Counted from the first letter of the stretch, positions 25,462 through 35,677 are shown. The stretch is DNA of 64,000 nucleotides from an uncultured Duncaniella sp. (GCA_910589485.1 CAJUSW010000003.1:1-64000); one strand, 5' to 3'. Made by a program: numbers and translations. Notes: generated by a model from the letters alone, not told the origin.

Positions 25462-28400
25462 TCATTTATCGATCTCCACAATCTCCCCGGAGTCGAGGTA
25501 GTAAAGAAATCCTCGCACGGGGAGATTCTCTATTTTTCTGAAGAACTCCATGTATTCGCGCAACTGCCGCTTGTACTTCTTCGGATCCTGCCGGCCTGTC
25601 TTGTAGTCTATCACATGGATCTCTCCATCGCCAGTCCACACCACACGGTCGACACGCCTCAGGTCACCATCGGCTGATACGACTTCCCGCTCCACGTACA
25701 CCTTGCTGAATCCATCAAACCATCGCTCGGCCCGGGGATCATCCACACGCTCATGGGCAAGATTGTACAACGCTTCCATATCGTCCGATGTGAGACGCCT
25801 TGCATCAGGAGTCGACCGCAACAATCTCATTGCAGTATCGATATCACCACGTTTCCGTATATGTGACATCACCCCATGCAGGATCAGGCCTCTCTCCCTT
25901 GCGACCTCAATTCGGTTAAGCCGTCGGGTATCCACATTTGTATTGCCCCACACCGACTCGGAACTTGTCGATTCATACATAGGCAACACATCCGATGTGG
26001 ACGGGCGCATGGCCGTAGCCCGATCTTTCTTTTCAGGGGTTTTATGCGTCGGCACACCAAGCTTGAACTCCAAATCCCTGTCAAACGACAATGGCAGTAT
26101 GTCAGGATTTCCGCCGTCGGCGATGCCTTCATATATTGTCTGTGCCACTGATGGCCAATCTGCCCCACTCTTCCCGTCAAGAATACTCTTGCTGACTTTC
26201 ACGCCTACAATTAGCTCGTCAACAGCACGTGTAAGCGCCACATACAGCAGATTGGTGCGGTCAAGAACATTTTCGCGCTGTATGTCGCTGTATTGATCAG
26301 CCAACGGTGTCGACGCCAGCGAACTGTTCACTTTCAACGGCATCATCGGAGGACGTATCTCATCGGGCACTCCGGGTATCGACGGTAATTCAAACCACGC
26401 AACATCCTTATTGCTTGACACCGAAAATTCACCGAACGGAATATGCACACAATGAAATTCCAGGCCCTTGGATTTATGCACGGTAAGTAAATTCAGCGCT
26501 CGCGCATCCGTACCACCCGAAATTGATGCCCGTCTCCCCGTATCATCCCACCACTGGATGAACGAACGGATATCGGCACTCCCCTGACCAACATATTTCA
26601 CTACGAGATCCATGAATGCCGACAGATATATGTTCTCCTTCAGTCGCACACTCTCAGGCAATGACGATACAAGAGATTCTACAAGCGAAACCAGATCCAC
26701 GCCATGCAGAGTCAGATGCTCGGGCTTGTCATTCAATCCGGCTTTAGCGGTACCATCGGTCGAATCATCAGCATTGCCTGATGATCTTTTTTGCATATTC
26801 TCCATAGCCAGGGCCAAAGCCTCGGCTGGCGATGCTCCATCGGTGAGTATATGCTCATAATCATTCAGTATCAACGCCACCTCACGATTGCTCTTATGAT
26901 ACTTATCCACCGTGATGTCGCTGCTCGAAAGCAATCTCAAGCGGCTGATCACATTCAACACGGCATCGGATTGGGATATCATGAGCGACTTGTCCGATAT
27001 AATATCAAACTGAGGAAAATCAGGATCTTTCTTTCTGGCTTCCTCAAGATACTTTATGACTTTCTCTCCATCCTTGGCACGCCTTACGAGTATCGCAATA
27101 TCACCCGGCGCATATCCTGACGACAATTGCCGGCGCATTTCATTGCACATGTATTCCAATGCGTCCTCCTCAGTCGAATCCGATGCATTGAAGCATTTCA
27201 CACGCACATATCCTCCATGGGATTCATGCTTGGATGTTACCTGCTGAACCACATTGGAATATACGTCGTCCATACCCCACCGGCGTGCAATAGCCGAGAA
27301 CAGAGAATTATTGAATCTCACCACATCAGCCGACGAGCGCCAATTGGTATTCTCACTCACGTCCCCGCCTCGTGTCACCGTGTTACCGATTGCCCAAGGT
27401 TCCCTATCGAGATAGTGCAACAGCGACGGGTCACTATCACGGAAACGGTATATGCATTGCTTCTCATCGCCTATGACCAGATTATCGTAACCGTATGACA
27501 GGCTCTCCTTCAACAATGGTCTCATATTAGCCCATTGGCTTAATGAGGTATCCTGAAATTCATCGATAAGATAGCTGTGATAACGCACTCCCAGACGTTC
27601 ATACAGAAACGGAGAGTCCTCATCTCCTATAATCCTGCTCAGCAACGAGTTTGTATCGCTGAGCAACAATGTGGCATTCTCTTTTCTGAAACGGTCGATA
27701 AGCTCCATCAGTGCGCTGAGGAGTCCCATCTGATACAGATTGGTCCTCACCACCTTGATCATGGTCATTGATTCGTGGCACTTCTCTATCACCGACATTG
27801 CATCAGCCACTGCCGATTCAAGAGCCGGCGACACGGCTCCTTTCTTTTTAGCCGCATCCTTCCATATCGAGGAGGGATCGTTAACGGTAGCCGCCACGGC
27901 AGCTTGCACCGAACCATCCTTGTTGGTATGCCACCCATCCTCGGCCCATCCGCTGATGGTATTGATTACCGCGCTTTTGATATAATCCTTCCCTGAAGGA
28001 AAATCATTTATAGCGCTCAACACCTCCCGGCACACACCGGCAGTCTCATTTTTTATAGAGATTCTGCTTTCCTGAATATGGTCACGGAAACTTGCAAATT
28101 TGTCAGGATCCGACAAATAGGTCATTATCAGCCTTTCATTTTCCCTGAATGTATCATTATAGATACTGCCTATGAACTTTACCAGGCCATCATGAACATT
28201 TCCATTCCTGTTGAAAAGAGTAAACTGGCTTCCTTCCTCAATCAAGCTCTTCATATAGCCCGTTATCCAGGTCTCAATCTCATGTGATCGACGCGACGGT
28301 TTACCATGGTTCAAGGATTGCAACAGCTGATCGACGCTCATCTTTATGACCTCGCTGTCATCCAGCTCGAGAGCATAATTGCTGGACACCTCCGCCTCAT

Positions 28401-28809
28401 GGGCAAACGAGCGAAGCACCATCTGGAAAAACGAGTCTATAGTGGATATGCTGAATCGCCCGAAATCATACAGGAGATTCCTCAATGCCAGCCTTGCAGC
28501 TTCAGCCAATCGTGCGCTGTCACAGCCAAATTCCCGGCACAGATCCGCCTCATACGGACTCTTATCCGTCCATCCGGGCTCACAACCTGCAAGTACCGCC
28601 AACTCATGAATTATGCGTGACTTCATCTCCTCAGTCGCCTTGTTGGTAAAAGTCATCGCCAACACGTTTCGGTGAGAAGATCCCTCTCCCTGGCGGTTCA
28701 GCACATAGTCACCATCCTCGGTCTTATGCCCCAGGATCAGCTTTATATATTCTCTTGCAAGTGTGAACGTCTTGCCGGAACCGGCTGAAGCTTTATAGAT
28801 ATTGATCAT
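25462..28809 (-). CDS. addA: AddA/RecB-like helicase-nuclease
   Basis: A 1115-aa UvrD-type DNA helicase with a C-terminal nuclease. The N-terminus has Walker A KASAGSGKTFTLA; further motifs are LIDEFQDTSLSQW (Walker B), IGDEKQCIYRFRDSD, TVHKSKGLEFHCV and YVALTRAVDEL. The end (about 1065-1110) shows the PD-(D/E)XK core IHVIDYKTGRQ. AddA normally works with AddB in recombinational repair of double-strand breaks, but no addB is next to it here. The start overlaps the end of yciH by 4 nt. Confidence 0.88.
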   Translation of the reverse strand: MINIYKASAGSGKTFTLAREYIKLILGHKTEDGDYVLNRQGEGSSHRNVLAMTFTNKATEEMKSRIIHELAVLAGCEPGWTDKSPYEADLCREFGCDSARLAEAARLALRNLLYDFGRFSISTIDSFFQMVLRSFAHEAEVSSNYALELDDSEVIKMSVDQLLQSLNHGKPSRRSHEIETWITGYMKSLIEEGSQFTLFNRNGNVHDGLVKFIGSIYNDTFRENERLIMTYLSDPDKFASFRDHIQESRISIKNETAGVCREVLSAINDFPSGKDYIKSAVINTISGWAEDGWHTNKDGSVQAAVAATVNDPSSIWKDAAKKKGAVSPALESAVADAMSVIEKCHESMTMIKVVRTNLYQMGLLSALMELIDRFRKENATLLLSDTNSLLSRIIGDEDSPFLYERLGVRYHSYLIDEFQDTSLSQWANMRPLLKESLSYGYDNLVIGDEKQCIYRFRDSDPSLLHYLDREPWAIGNTVTRGGDVSENTNWRSSADVVRFNNSLFSAIARRWGMDDVYSNVVQQVTSKHESHGGYVRVKCFNASDSTEEDALEYMCNEMRRQLSSGYAPGDIAILVRRAKDGEKVIKYLEEARKKDPDFPQFDIISDKSLMISQSDAVLNVISRLRLLSSSDITVDKYHKSNREVALILNDYEHILTDGASPAEALALAMENMQKRSSGNADDSTDGTAKAGLNDKPEHLTLHGVDLVSLVESLVSSLPESVRLKENIYLSAFMDLVVKYVGQGSADIRSFIQWWDDTGRRASISGGTDARALNLLTVHKSKGLEFHCVHIPFGEFSVSSNKDVAWFELPSIPGVPDEIRPPMMPLKVNSSLASTPLADQYSDIQRENVLDRTNLLYVALTRAVDELIVGVKVSKSILDGKSGADWPSVAQTIYEGIADGGNPDILPLSFDRDLEFKLGVPTHKTPEKKDRATAMRPSTSDVLPMYESTSSESVWGNTNVDTRRLNRIEVARERGLILHGVMSHIRKRGDIDTAMRLLRSTPDARRLTSDDMEALYNLAHERVDDPRAERWFDGFSKVYVEREVVSADGDLRRVDRVVWTGDGEIHVIDYKTGRQDPKKYKRQLREYMEFFRKIENLPVRGFLYYLDSGEIVEIDK

Positions 28810-29132
28810 TTCACCTTGTAGCCCATATCAGTCAATATCTGCTTCACCTTTTCCATTGCGTCCCCCTGGATGAGAATCTCTCCACATCGGGCCGAGCCTC
28901 CGGTTCCGAGCTTGGCTTTGAGTTTGGCCGCGATCGTCAACAGTTCCTCGTCACCACATGTGAAACCTTCCACTATAGTGGCAGTCTTTCCTTTCCGTCC
29001 CTTTCGGTCAATGGAAACCCGCAGTATCTGGGGCTTCTTATCATTATCCTTGGAGGCTTCGTCCTGAACGAATTCTTCTCGATCAAGAGTGCCGTCCTCA
29101 ACTTTTTTCGCCAACAGATCTTTCCAATCCAT
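28806..29132 (-). CDS. yciH: SUI1/eIF1-like translation factor YciH
   Basis: A 108-aa protein; residues 35-108 match the SUI1 fold (ILRVSIDRKGRKGKTATIVEGF, LAAKLKAKLGTGGSARCGEILIQGD). It can act as a translation initiation or stress factor; the role in Bacteroidota is not established. It is preceded by a strong Shine-Dalgarno AAGGAGG (29144-29138), 5 nt from the ATG. It overlaps addA by 4 nt, so the two are coupled. Confidence 0.9.
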   Translation of the reverse strand: MDWKDLLAKKVEDGTLDREEFVQDEASKDNDKKPQILRVSIDRKGRKGKTATIVEGFTCGDEELLTIAAKLKAKLGTGGSARCGEILIQGDAMEKVKQILTDMGYKVK

Positions 29133-29145
29133 ACATTCCTCCTTG

Positions 29146-29595
29146 TTAGAAATCTTGACTGCAATCGTTCATCATTGAATCCACCTCGGCATGTTCATCC
29201 GAAATGTCGCCGGGATTATCTATCGAATGTACGAGTGTGGCTAACGACATGGCATATTTATCCTGATCAACAGGAAGATGAGAATAAAAATACCTGGCTG
29301 AATCGGCATTGGCAACGAATGCCTCACGATAGCAACGCTCGGCAAGTTCGAGTGCGTCGTCATCATCGGTACGGTCATACAGCTGCATGTACAGGATCGA
29401 CAGTCGCCCAAGCTCAATGGATGTGATCTCGCCGTCTTCACTATGCTCTCCGGTGATCTCATCACATATTTTACGTGCCGAGGCTACATCTTCCGAGGCA
29501 TAGGCAATCTCAGCCGATTCGATACGTTCGGCCACAGGAGTGTTGTTACATCCTGTGAGTAATAATATTATGGTAGTCAGCAGTAAAGAACGCAT
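29146..29595 (-). CDS. Lipoprotein, TPR-like
   Basis: A 149-aa lipoprotein with signal peptide and lipobox (MRSLLLTTIILLLTGC). The mature part is acidic and helical, with residues about 30-110 resembling a pair of TPR helices (SAEIAYASEDVASARKICDEI; LELAERCYREAF). A Shine-Dalgarno AGGAGG lies at 29609-29604. Function unknown. It precedes yciH by 13 nt on the same strand. Confidence 0.75.
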   Translation of the reverse strand: MRSLLLTTIILLLTGCNNTPVAERIESAEIAYASEDVASARKICDEITGEHSEDGEITSIELGRLSILYMQLYDRTDDDDALELAERCYREAFVANADSARYFYSHLPVDQDKYAMSLATLVHSIDNPGDISDEHAEVDSMMNDCSQDF

Positions 29596-29633
29596 TTTTA
29601 AGTCCTCCTGTCAGGTTATTCTGAATCAAATTC

Positions 29634-30029
29634 TCAATTCTTAATCCTCTTGTAATAGTACACGACCCCGCCGTTTTCAAGCTGAAGGCTGAAATCCGAG
29701 AATTCCACAATCCTTCGGGCCGAACGCGCCGGTATCTCCCCTATCAAAAGTGTGTCCCCTTCGGCCTTTAATGTCGAGCGGTCGAGAGCCATCACAAGCG
29801 AATCGTTCTCGACATTCCACGTACCCTCCACCGAATAGGAGAGTACGCCCGGCTTTATGGCCCTCACCACGCATGTGGCATCACGTTTCAGTTCCATCAC
29901 CGGTTCGGTCTGCGAAATCTCTGGGATTATATAATTCCCCACGATCTGCTTGGCCTCACTGCTCAGGTCACCACACGATGTGGCAAGGAGCCATGTCATC
30001 ATTAATGACGCATAAAGGGTCGTTTTCAT
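29634..30029 (-). CDS. Lipocalin-like lipoprotein
   Basis: A 131-aa lipoprotein: MKTTLYASLMMTWLLATSC gives a signal peptide with lipobox-like ATSC. The rest is beta-rich (GTWNVENDSLVMALD, IVEFSDFSLQLENGG), with the GxW-type motif of lipocalin-like small lipoproteins of Bacteroidota. The frame runs further upstream to 30092 but the ATG at 30029 puts the signal peptide at the start. Ligand unknown. Confidence 0.7.
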   Translation of the reverse strand: MKTTLYASLMMTWLLATSCGDLSSEAKQIVGNYIIPEISQTEPVMELKRDATCVVRAIKPGVLSYSVEGTWNVENDSLVMALDRSTLKAEGDTLLIGEIPARSARRIVEFSDFSLQLENGGVVYYYKRIKN

Positions 30030-30069
30030 ATCTGTATTGAAGAAAGAGGTTATTATGAGGCAGGATATG

Positions 30070-32643
30070 TCATCCGCAACGCGAGTTGCCACACGATGTA
30101 CATATCAGGCATCCTTCTTGATAAATCAATGTCTCCTGCCCGCAATGAGGACATTTCTGGCCATTAGCGGGAGTTCCTGAGGGCAGATAACGTTTGAGAG
30201 CTCGCTCAACACCCATTTTCCATGTGTTGATGCTCTGCGAATCGAGTTCGAGACCATTCACGAGCTTCAGCACCTGATCTATGGGCATTCCGTAGCGCAA
30301 CACTCCCGAAATAAGTTTGGCATAATTCCAGTATTCAGGATTGAACTTATCCGACAGCCCCTCGATCGTAGTCTTGAGTCCTCGCTTGTTTATGAACTGG
30401 AAATCATAACGCTTGCCACCGTTTTCGTCAACAGCCTTTATGATCTTACCCTTGCTCACCGACTTAGGACAGAACAGGCCATCCTCATCATCGGCAAGAC
30501 CGGTGAAGATCTCATATGGACGGCCGTCAACAAGGCCAACAAACGCAATCCATTTTTCCTTATTATTCTGGAAGCGCACCACGTCAGCCTCAAGCTCTAT
30601 CGGACGTTTAAGCATCAGCGGATGACCCGTCGAGGCATCGGGCAACGGCAGTCCGGCCTCCTCAGCCTTATTCTGCTCCTTTTTCTTCTTCTCATCCTCG
30701 GCAGCTATGAGCACGCCAGAACGGCAACCGTCACGGTAGATAGTACATCCCTTACAACCGGCTTTCCATGCCTCGAGATACAGGCGGTTCACAAGTTCAA
30801 CGTCCACATCGGCCGGCAGATTGATTGTGACAGATATCGAGTGGTCCACCCACTTCTGTACTGCACCCTGCATTCTCACCTTCTCAAGCCAATCAATATC
30901 GTTGGCTGTAGCCTTGTAGTAAGGCGAGCGTGCCACTATGGCGTCAATTTCAGCCTGAGTGTAATTGTCGCGGACTTCAATTCCCTGTACACGCATCCAT
31001 TCGATGAATTTGGGATGATACACGATGTATTCCTCAAACTTATCACCCGATTCATCAACGTAATCCACCCTGGCCTCCACATCATTGGCATTGATCTTGC
31101 GACGGCGCTTGTACACAGGCATGAACACAGGCTCAATACCCGATGATGTACGTGTCATCAACGATGTGGTTCCTGTAGGAGCGATGGTCAGACACGCAAT
31201 ATTTCTACGTCCATGCTTCTCCATCTCCTCGACAAGCTGAGGAGCGGCTTCCCTGAGGCGGGATATATAAGGATTGTTGCGCTCTCTCTGGGCATCATAT
31301 ACCTCAAATGCACCTCGCTCCTTAGCCATCTGGACCGACGATCCGAATGCTGCTACCGCAAGAGCCCTATGCACGTTCACCGACATAGCTGTCGCCTCGG
31401 CTGTACCGTACCGTAGGCCGAGAGCAGCTATCATGTCCCCCTCGGCAGTGGTTCCAAGGCCGGTACGGCGACCTTTGAGAGTCTTAGCCTTGATCTTTTT
31501 CCACAGATTCAGCTCGGTTCCCTTTACCTCGGCGGTCTCGGGGTCCTTTTCAATCTTATTTATGATGGTATCGATCTTCTCCATCTCGAGATCGATTATG
31601 TCGTCCATTATGCGCTGGGCCTTGGCTATATGGGTCGCAAACAGTTCATAGTCAAACTCGGCATTCTCCGTGAAAGGATTCTTCACATAGGAGTACAGAT
31701 TCACGGCCACAAGGCGACAACTGTCATAGGGGCACAACGGAATTTCGCCACACGGATTGGTGGATACCGTCTGGAACCCGAGATCGGCATAGCAATCAGG
31801 TATCGACTCACGGGTGATGGTATCCCAGAACAATACTCCGGGCTCGGCCGACTTCCAAGCATTATATACGATCTTACCCCACAGGGCACGGGCATCAGTA
31901 TCAATGCTCACCTCAGGCTTATCGCTCCACACGGGGAACTGACGGCGATAAATCTCGCCGCTTTCCACGCAACGCATGAAGTCATCATCAATCTTGACCG
32001 AGACATTGGCACCGGTAATCTTGCCTTGCTCCAGCTTAGCGTCGATGAAACGTTCCGAATCGGGATGCTTGATGGACACCGTAAGCATCAGGGCGCCACG
32101 ACGGCCATCCTGAGCCACTTCTCGGGTAGAATTGGAGTATCGTTCCATGAACGGAACAAGGCCCGTGGAGGTAAGAGCGGAATTCTTTACAGGCGTACCC
32201 TTCGGGCGCAGATCACTGAGGTCGTGTCCTACTCCGCCGCGACGCTTCATCAGCTGCACCTGCTCCTCATCGATCTTGGCGATACCGCCATATGAGTCGG
32301 GGTGTCCGTCAAGGCCTATTACGAAACAATTGCTCAGCGAACCCACCTGATAGTTATTTCCTATACCAGCCATAGGGCTACCTTGGGGCACAATGTAACG
32401 GAACTTGTCAAGAAGCTCCATTATCTCGTCCTCGTTCATTGGATTGGGATACTTACTTTCGATCCTTGCGATCTCCAACGCTATGCGACGATGCATATCC
32501 TCGGGCGTGCGTTCATAAATATGCCCGTTGGAATCCTTAAGCGCGTATTTGCTCACCCACACTCGGGCTGCCAATTCATCACCGTCAAAATACTTAACTG
32601 AGGCCTCATACGCCTCATCGTAGCTATATGTCTTGGGGTCCAT
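30070..32643 (-). CDS. nrdJ: Adenosylcobalamin-dependent ribonucleotide reductase (class II)
   Basis: Reduces ribonucleotides for DNA synthesis using a B12-generated radical, independent of oxygen. Motifs: FVIGLDGHPDSYGGI near residue 110, the active-site region STNPCGEIPLCPYDSCRL, the loop ACLTIAPTGTTSLM, and a C-terminal zinc ribbon with four or more Cys (CPHCGQE, CLICTSCGNSRC). 857 aa is normal for this subtype. Despite the B12 requirement, the leader is only about 50 nt and shows no cobalamin riboswitch. Confidence 0.93.
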   Translation of the reverse strand: MDPKTYSYDEAYEASVKYFDGDELAARVWVSKYALKDSNGHIYERTPEDMHRRIALEIARIESKYPNPMNEDEIMELLDKFRYIVPQGSPMAGIGNNYQVGSLSNCFVIGLDGHPDSYGGIAKIDEEQVQLMKRRGGVGHDLSDLRPKGTPVKNSALTSTGLVPFMERYSNSTREVAQDGRRGALMLTVSIKHPDSERFIDAKLEQGKITGANVSVKIDDDFMRCVESGEIYRRQFPVWSDKPEVSIDTDARALWGKIVYNAWKSAEPGVLFWDTITRESIPDCYADLGFQTVSTNPCGEIPLCPYDSCRLVAVNLYSYVKNPFTENAEFDYELFATHIAKAQRIMDDIIDLEMEKIDTIINKIEKDPETAEVKGTELNLWKKIKAKTLKGRRTGLGTTAEGDMIAALGLRYGTAEATAMSVNVHRALAVAAFGSSVQMAKERGAFEVYDAQRERNNPYISRLREAAPQLVEEMEKHGRRNIACLTIAPTGTTSLMTRTSSGIEPVFMPVYKRRRKINANDVEARVDYVDESGDKFEEYIVYHPKFIEWMRVQGIEVRDNYTQAEIDAIVARSPYYKATANDIDWLEKVRMQGAVQKWVDHSISVTINLPADVDVELVNRLYLEAWKAGCKGCTIYRDGCRSGVLIAAEDEKKKKEQNKAEEAGLPLPDASTGHPLMLKRPIELEADVVRFQNNKEKWIAFVGLVDGRPYEIFTGLADDEDGLFCPKSVSKGKIIKAVDENGGKRYDFQFINKRGLKTTIEGLSDKFNPEYWNYAKLISGVLRYGMPIDQVLKLVNGLELDSQSINTWKMGVERALKRYLPSGTPANGQKCPHCGQETLIYQEGCLICTSCGNSRCG

Positions 32644-32694
32644 TCGATAAATCCTGGAATAATTGCAAGTGTTTCCTTAGATAAAATGCGACTG

Positions 32695-32726
32695 CAAAGA
32701 TGACGAAATTTCCGTGATGTTCCAAA
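32695..32726 (-). promoter_or_regulatory. Promoter of nrdJ
   Basis: On the minus strand: TTTG (32726-32723), a 20-nt spacer, then CATCTTTG (32702-32695), one mismatch from TAnnTTTG. It gives a leader of about 48 nt. Confidence 0.6.
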
Positions 32727-32827
32727 AAATATCACTTCAAATTATTAACATTTGAATATTTTATCGTAACTTGCAGTATAATTACATCAACCTGTACCAA
32801 CTACAACAAATTCATACAACCATCCTT

Positions 32828-33589
32828 ATGGAACTCACGTTTAACGACTCATATTTCTCGCACCGCCGCTCGATACGCGCCTACGACAGCAACAGGGAGG
32901 TCGACACCGAACTCATCCGCTCCCTCCTGAGCAAAGCCGCCCACGCGCCTAACACCGGCAACATGCAACTATATAGCGTAATATTGACCACCGACCCCGA
33001 GGAGATCAGCGCTCTGGCTCCGGCCCACTTCTCCCAACCCGCAATCATGTCGGCCAAAGCTGTACTCACATTCTGCCTCGACCTTAACAGGTATCACAAA
33101 TGGTGTGTTGACGGCGGTGCCGAACCTGGCCTCAATAACCTCCAGGGATACACTTGGGCAGTAATGGACACTGCCATCTTCGCGCAACAGTTCGTTACGC
33201 TGGCCGAGCTTAACGGCCTCGGCACATGCTATCTCGGCACCACTACTTACAACGCTCCGGCCATTTCATCTCAACTCAATCTGCCCGCCGGCGTCGTGCC
33301 CCTCCTCACCGTAACTCTCGGATACCCCGCCGAAACCCCCGAAATACCTGAACGCCTCGACATCGACTGCATATTACACCAGGGGCATTACCACAATTAT
33401 TCCGGCTCTGACATCAAGCGCCTTTATGCCGAAAAAGAAGGCATGGAATCTTATCGTAAATTCGTGGAAGAGAACGGAAAAGAGAATCTTGCCCAAGTAT
33501 ATGCCGATGTGCGTTATCCCCGCGCGGCCAACGAGCATTTCTCGGGCGTACTGAAGGAATTTCTCAAAAATCAAGGCATCGAGATATAA
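32828..33589 (+). CDS. Nitroreductase-family protein
   Basis: A flavin-dependent nitroreductase of 253 aa. The N-terminus (YFSHRRSIRAYDSNREVD) carries the FMN-contacting RRSIR motif, and GLGTCYLGTTTYN with LTVTLGYPAETPEIPERL matches the NfsA/FRP-type core. Substrate cannot be read. The ATG at 32828 is chosen over an upstream in-frame codon because the domain begins there. It is divergent from nrdJ. Confidence 0.9.
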   Translation: MELTFNDSYFSHRRSIRAYDSNREVDTELIRSLLSKAAHAPNTGNMQLYSVILTTDPEEISALAPAHFSQPAIMSAKAVLTFCLDLNRYHKWCVDGGAEPGLNNLQGYTWAVMDTAIFAQQFVTLAELNGLGTCYLGTTTYNAPAISSQLNLPAGVVPLLTVTLGYPAETPEIPERLDIDCILHQGHYHNYSGSDIKRLYAEKEGMESYRKFVEENGKENLAQVYADVRYPRAANEHFSGVLKEFLKNQGIEI

Positions 33590-33607
33590 AGGCCCAAGTT
33601 TTTTTCT

Positions 33608-33615
33608 TACCTTTG
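33608..33615 (+). promoter_or_regulatory. Candidate -7 box for the tetR gene
   Basis: TACCTTTG matches TAnnTTTG, 21 nt before the start codon. The -33 position lacks TTTG. Confidence 0.55.
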
Positions 33616-33636
33616 CACCTTGAATTATACTGACAA

Positions 33637-34242
33637 ATGACAGCGATAGCCACCAAAACACGTGAACGGCTACTTGATGTAGCGCGACAGCTCTTCGCCT
33701 CCAATGGCGTGGAGCGCACCACGATGAACGACATCGCCACAGCTTCTGACAAAGGGCGGCGCACCATATATACCTATTTTAAAAATAAAAAAGAGATATA
33801 CGATGCCGTGATCGAGCGTGAGGCTGATGTCATTGTCAAAAGATTCAGGGACATTGTACATTCCGATCTTGAACCGGTTGAAATGCTTCAGGCTTATATC
33901 TTTGCGAGGTTCGATGTCGTCGACGAGACCATCAAAGCCTCCACCACAAGCCAGCTCATCTCCTACATCACGCTCGACCACAAACGGCTCGAAAGAATAC
34001 GCCGTCTGGCCGTGGAGAAAGAGCAGGGGCTGTTCAGGTCAATGATCGACAACGGAATAGCCAAAGGCGTGTTCGACCCCGATCAAGGCTCCTTGTTGCC
34101 CGCAATACACCAGATGCTGTTTCAAGGGGTGGACTACTGCCACCTGTGTGACAGCTACGATGCCATGGGTATAAATCCCGAATCATTCAGGGATGATGTG
34201 GTGAGGTTCATCACCAACACCCTCGTCAAGAAGACCGAATGA
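33637..34242 (+). CDS. TetR/AcrR-family regulator
   Basis: A 201-aa repressor-type protein. The DNA-binding domain (residues 7-55) is clear: LLDVARQLFASNGVERTTMNDIATASDKGRRTIYTYFKNKKEIYDAV. The C-terminal ligand-binding half is variable. It lies 68 nt upstream of fabG on the same strand, so a role in fatty acid synthesis control is plausible but inferred from position. Confidence 0.92.
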   Translation: MTAIATKTRERLLDVARQLFASNGVERTTMNDIATASDKGRRTIYTYFKNKKEIYDAVIEREADVIVKRFRDIVHSDLEPVEMLQAYIFARFDVVDETIKASTTSQLISYITLDHKRLERIRRLAVEKEQGLFRSMIDNGIAKGVFDPDQGSLLPAIHQMLFQGVDYCHLCDSYDAMGINPESFRDDVVRFITNTLVKKTE

Positions 34243-34310
34243 AGTACACTCCCATGCACTGACTACACAATCAATTCTAAACCAAACATATAAATAAAAC
34301 TTATCTCGAA

Positions 34311-35057
34311 ATGAAATTACTTGAAGGAAAAGTTGCTCTCATCACCGGTGCATCACGTGGCATCGGCAAAGGTATCGCACTCAAATTTGCCTCAGAAGGC
34401 GCTGATATAGCTTTCACCGACCTGTTCGACGACGAGAACATGGCCGCAACCGTTAAGGAGATCGAAGCCCTTGGTGTAAAGGCCAAAGGATATGCCTCCA
34501 ATGCCGCTGACTTCGCTCAGACCGAAGAGGTTGTCAACAAGGTTAAGGAAGACTTCGGCCATATCGACGTGCTGGTCAACAACGCCGGCATCACCAAGGA
34601 CGGCCTCATGCTCAAGATGACCGAGGGCCAGTGGGATGCCGTGATCGCAGTAAACCTCAAGAGCGCGTTCAACTTCATCCACGCCGTAACTCCCATCATG
34701 ATGCGTCAGCGTCACGGCTCAATCATCAACATGGCATCGGTAGTAGGTGTGCACGGCAACGCAGGCCAGGCCAACTATGCCGCATCTAAGGCCGGTCTCA
34801 TCGCTCTCGCCAAGAGCATCGCTCAGGAGGTAGGCTCTCGTGGCATCCGCGCCAACGCCATCGCCCCCGGTTTCATCGAGACCGCTATGACCGCCGCCCT
34901 TTCCGACGACGTGCGTAAGGCTTGGGCCCAGAAGATCCCCTTGCGTCGTGCCGGCCAGGTCGAGGACATCGCCAACGTCGCTACATTCCTTGCTTCCGAC
35001 ATGTCAAGCTACGTGTCAGGCCAGGTGATCGAGGTTGACGGCGGCATGAACATGTAA
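34311..35057 (+). CDS. fabG: 3-oxoacyl-ACP reductase FabG
   Basis: NADPH-dependent reductase of the fatty acid elongation cycle. The 248-aa SDR protein shows the cofactor motif TGASRGIGKGIA, NNAG, the catalytic Ser (NMASVVG) and YAASK, and the family end GQVIEVDGGMNM. Strong codon bias towards GCC/ATC/AAG suggests high expression. Downstream of the tetR gene. Confidence 0.93.
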   Translation: MKLLEGKVALITGASRGIGKGIALKFASEGADIAFTDLFDDENMAATVKEIEALGVKAKGYASNAADFAQTEEVVNKVKEDFGHIDVLVNNAGITKDGLMLKMTEGQWDAVIAVNLKSAFNFIHAVTPIMMRQRHGSIINMASVVGVHGNAGQANYAASKAGLIALAKSIAQEVGSRGIRANAIAPGFIETAMTAALSDDVRKAWAQKIPLRRAGQVEDIANVATFLASDMSSYVSGQVIEVDGGMNM

Positions 35058-35086
35058 TCTGACCCCATTCCACCTAAAACTACTGA

Positions 35087-35677
35087 ATGTTAACATACAA
35101 CACCCATCGTCCGCGTCTGATTCTTCCCGAATACGGCCGTGCCATACAAAGCATGGTTGAGCATTGCGTCACCATCCCCGACCGTGAGGAACGCACCCGA
35201 TGCGCCTATTCGATTATCAACACCATGGCCCGCATCCAGCCCAAAATCAAGGAGCAGGATGATTGGAAACGGATACTGTGGGATCACCTCGCCTACATGA
35301 GCGGGTTTAAGCTCGATGTAGACTTCCCGGTTGAGATCTCAGCGCCCGACAAGTACACGGCCACACCCGAGAAAGTCCCCTATCCCGGACGCCACATCCG
35401 TTACCGTCACTACGGTAAAGATGTCGAACTGATAATCGACCAGGTGCTCCAGATGCCCGAAGGCCCCGAACGTGACGAGCTCGTATTGCTCCTGGCCAAC
35501 CATATGAAGAAACTGTTGATCGCCGTCAACAAGGATAATGTCGACGACGCAAAAATCTTCAAGGACCTGGCCGAATATTCCCACGGAATGATACGGCTTG
35601 ACCCGGAGACCACAAGCCTTCACGAATTTAAAATCGTAGCACCTCCCGCCACCGGGAAGAAAAAGAGAAAACGCTGA
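35087..35677 (+). CDS. DUF4290 protein
   Basis: A 196-aa conserved Bacteroidota protein of unknown function (start LTYNTHRPRLILPEYGRAIQSMVEHC is characteristic of DUF4290). No signal peptide or membrane segment; the end is very basic (GKKKRKR). It overlaps rimM by one base (TGATG), so the two are translationally coupled and the protein may relate to ribosome assembly or cell growth; this is inference. Confidence 0.85.
   Translation: MLTYNTHRPRLILPEYGRAIQSMVEHCVTIPDREERTRCAYSIINTMARIQPKIKEQDDWKRILWDHLAYMSGFKLDVDFPVEISAPDKYTATPEKVPYPGRHIRYRHYGKDVELIIDQVLQMPEGPERDELVLLLANHMKKLLIAVNKDNVDDAKIFKDLAEYSHGMIRLDPETTSLHEFKIVAPPATGKKKRKR

Noticed and set aside
32644..32770. Cobalamin riboswitch before nrdJ
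   Set aside because: The leader is only about 50 nt and shows no B12 box or matching stems.
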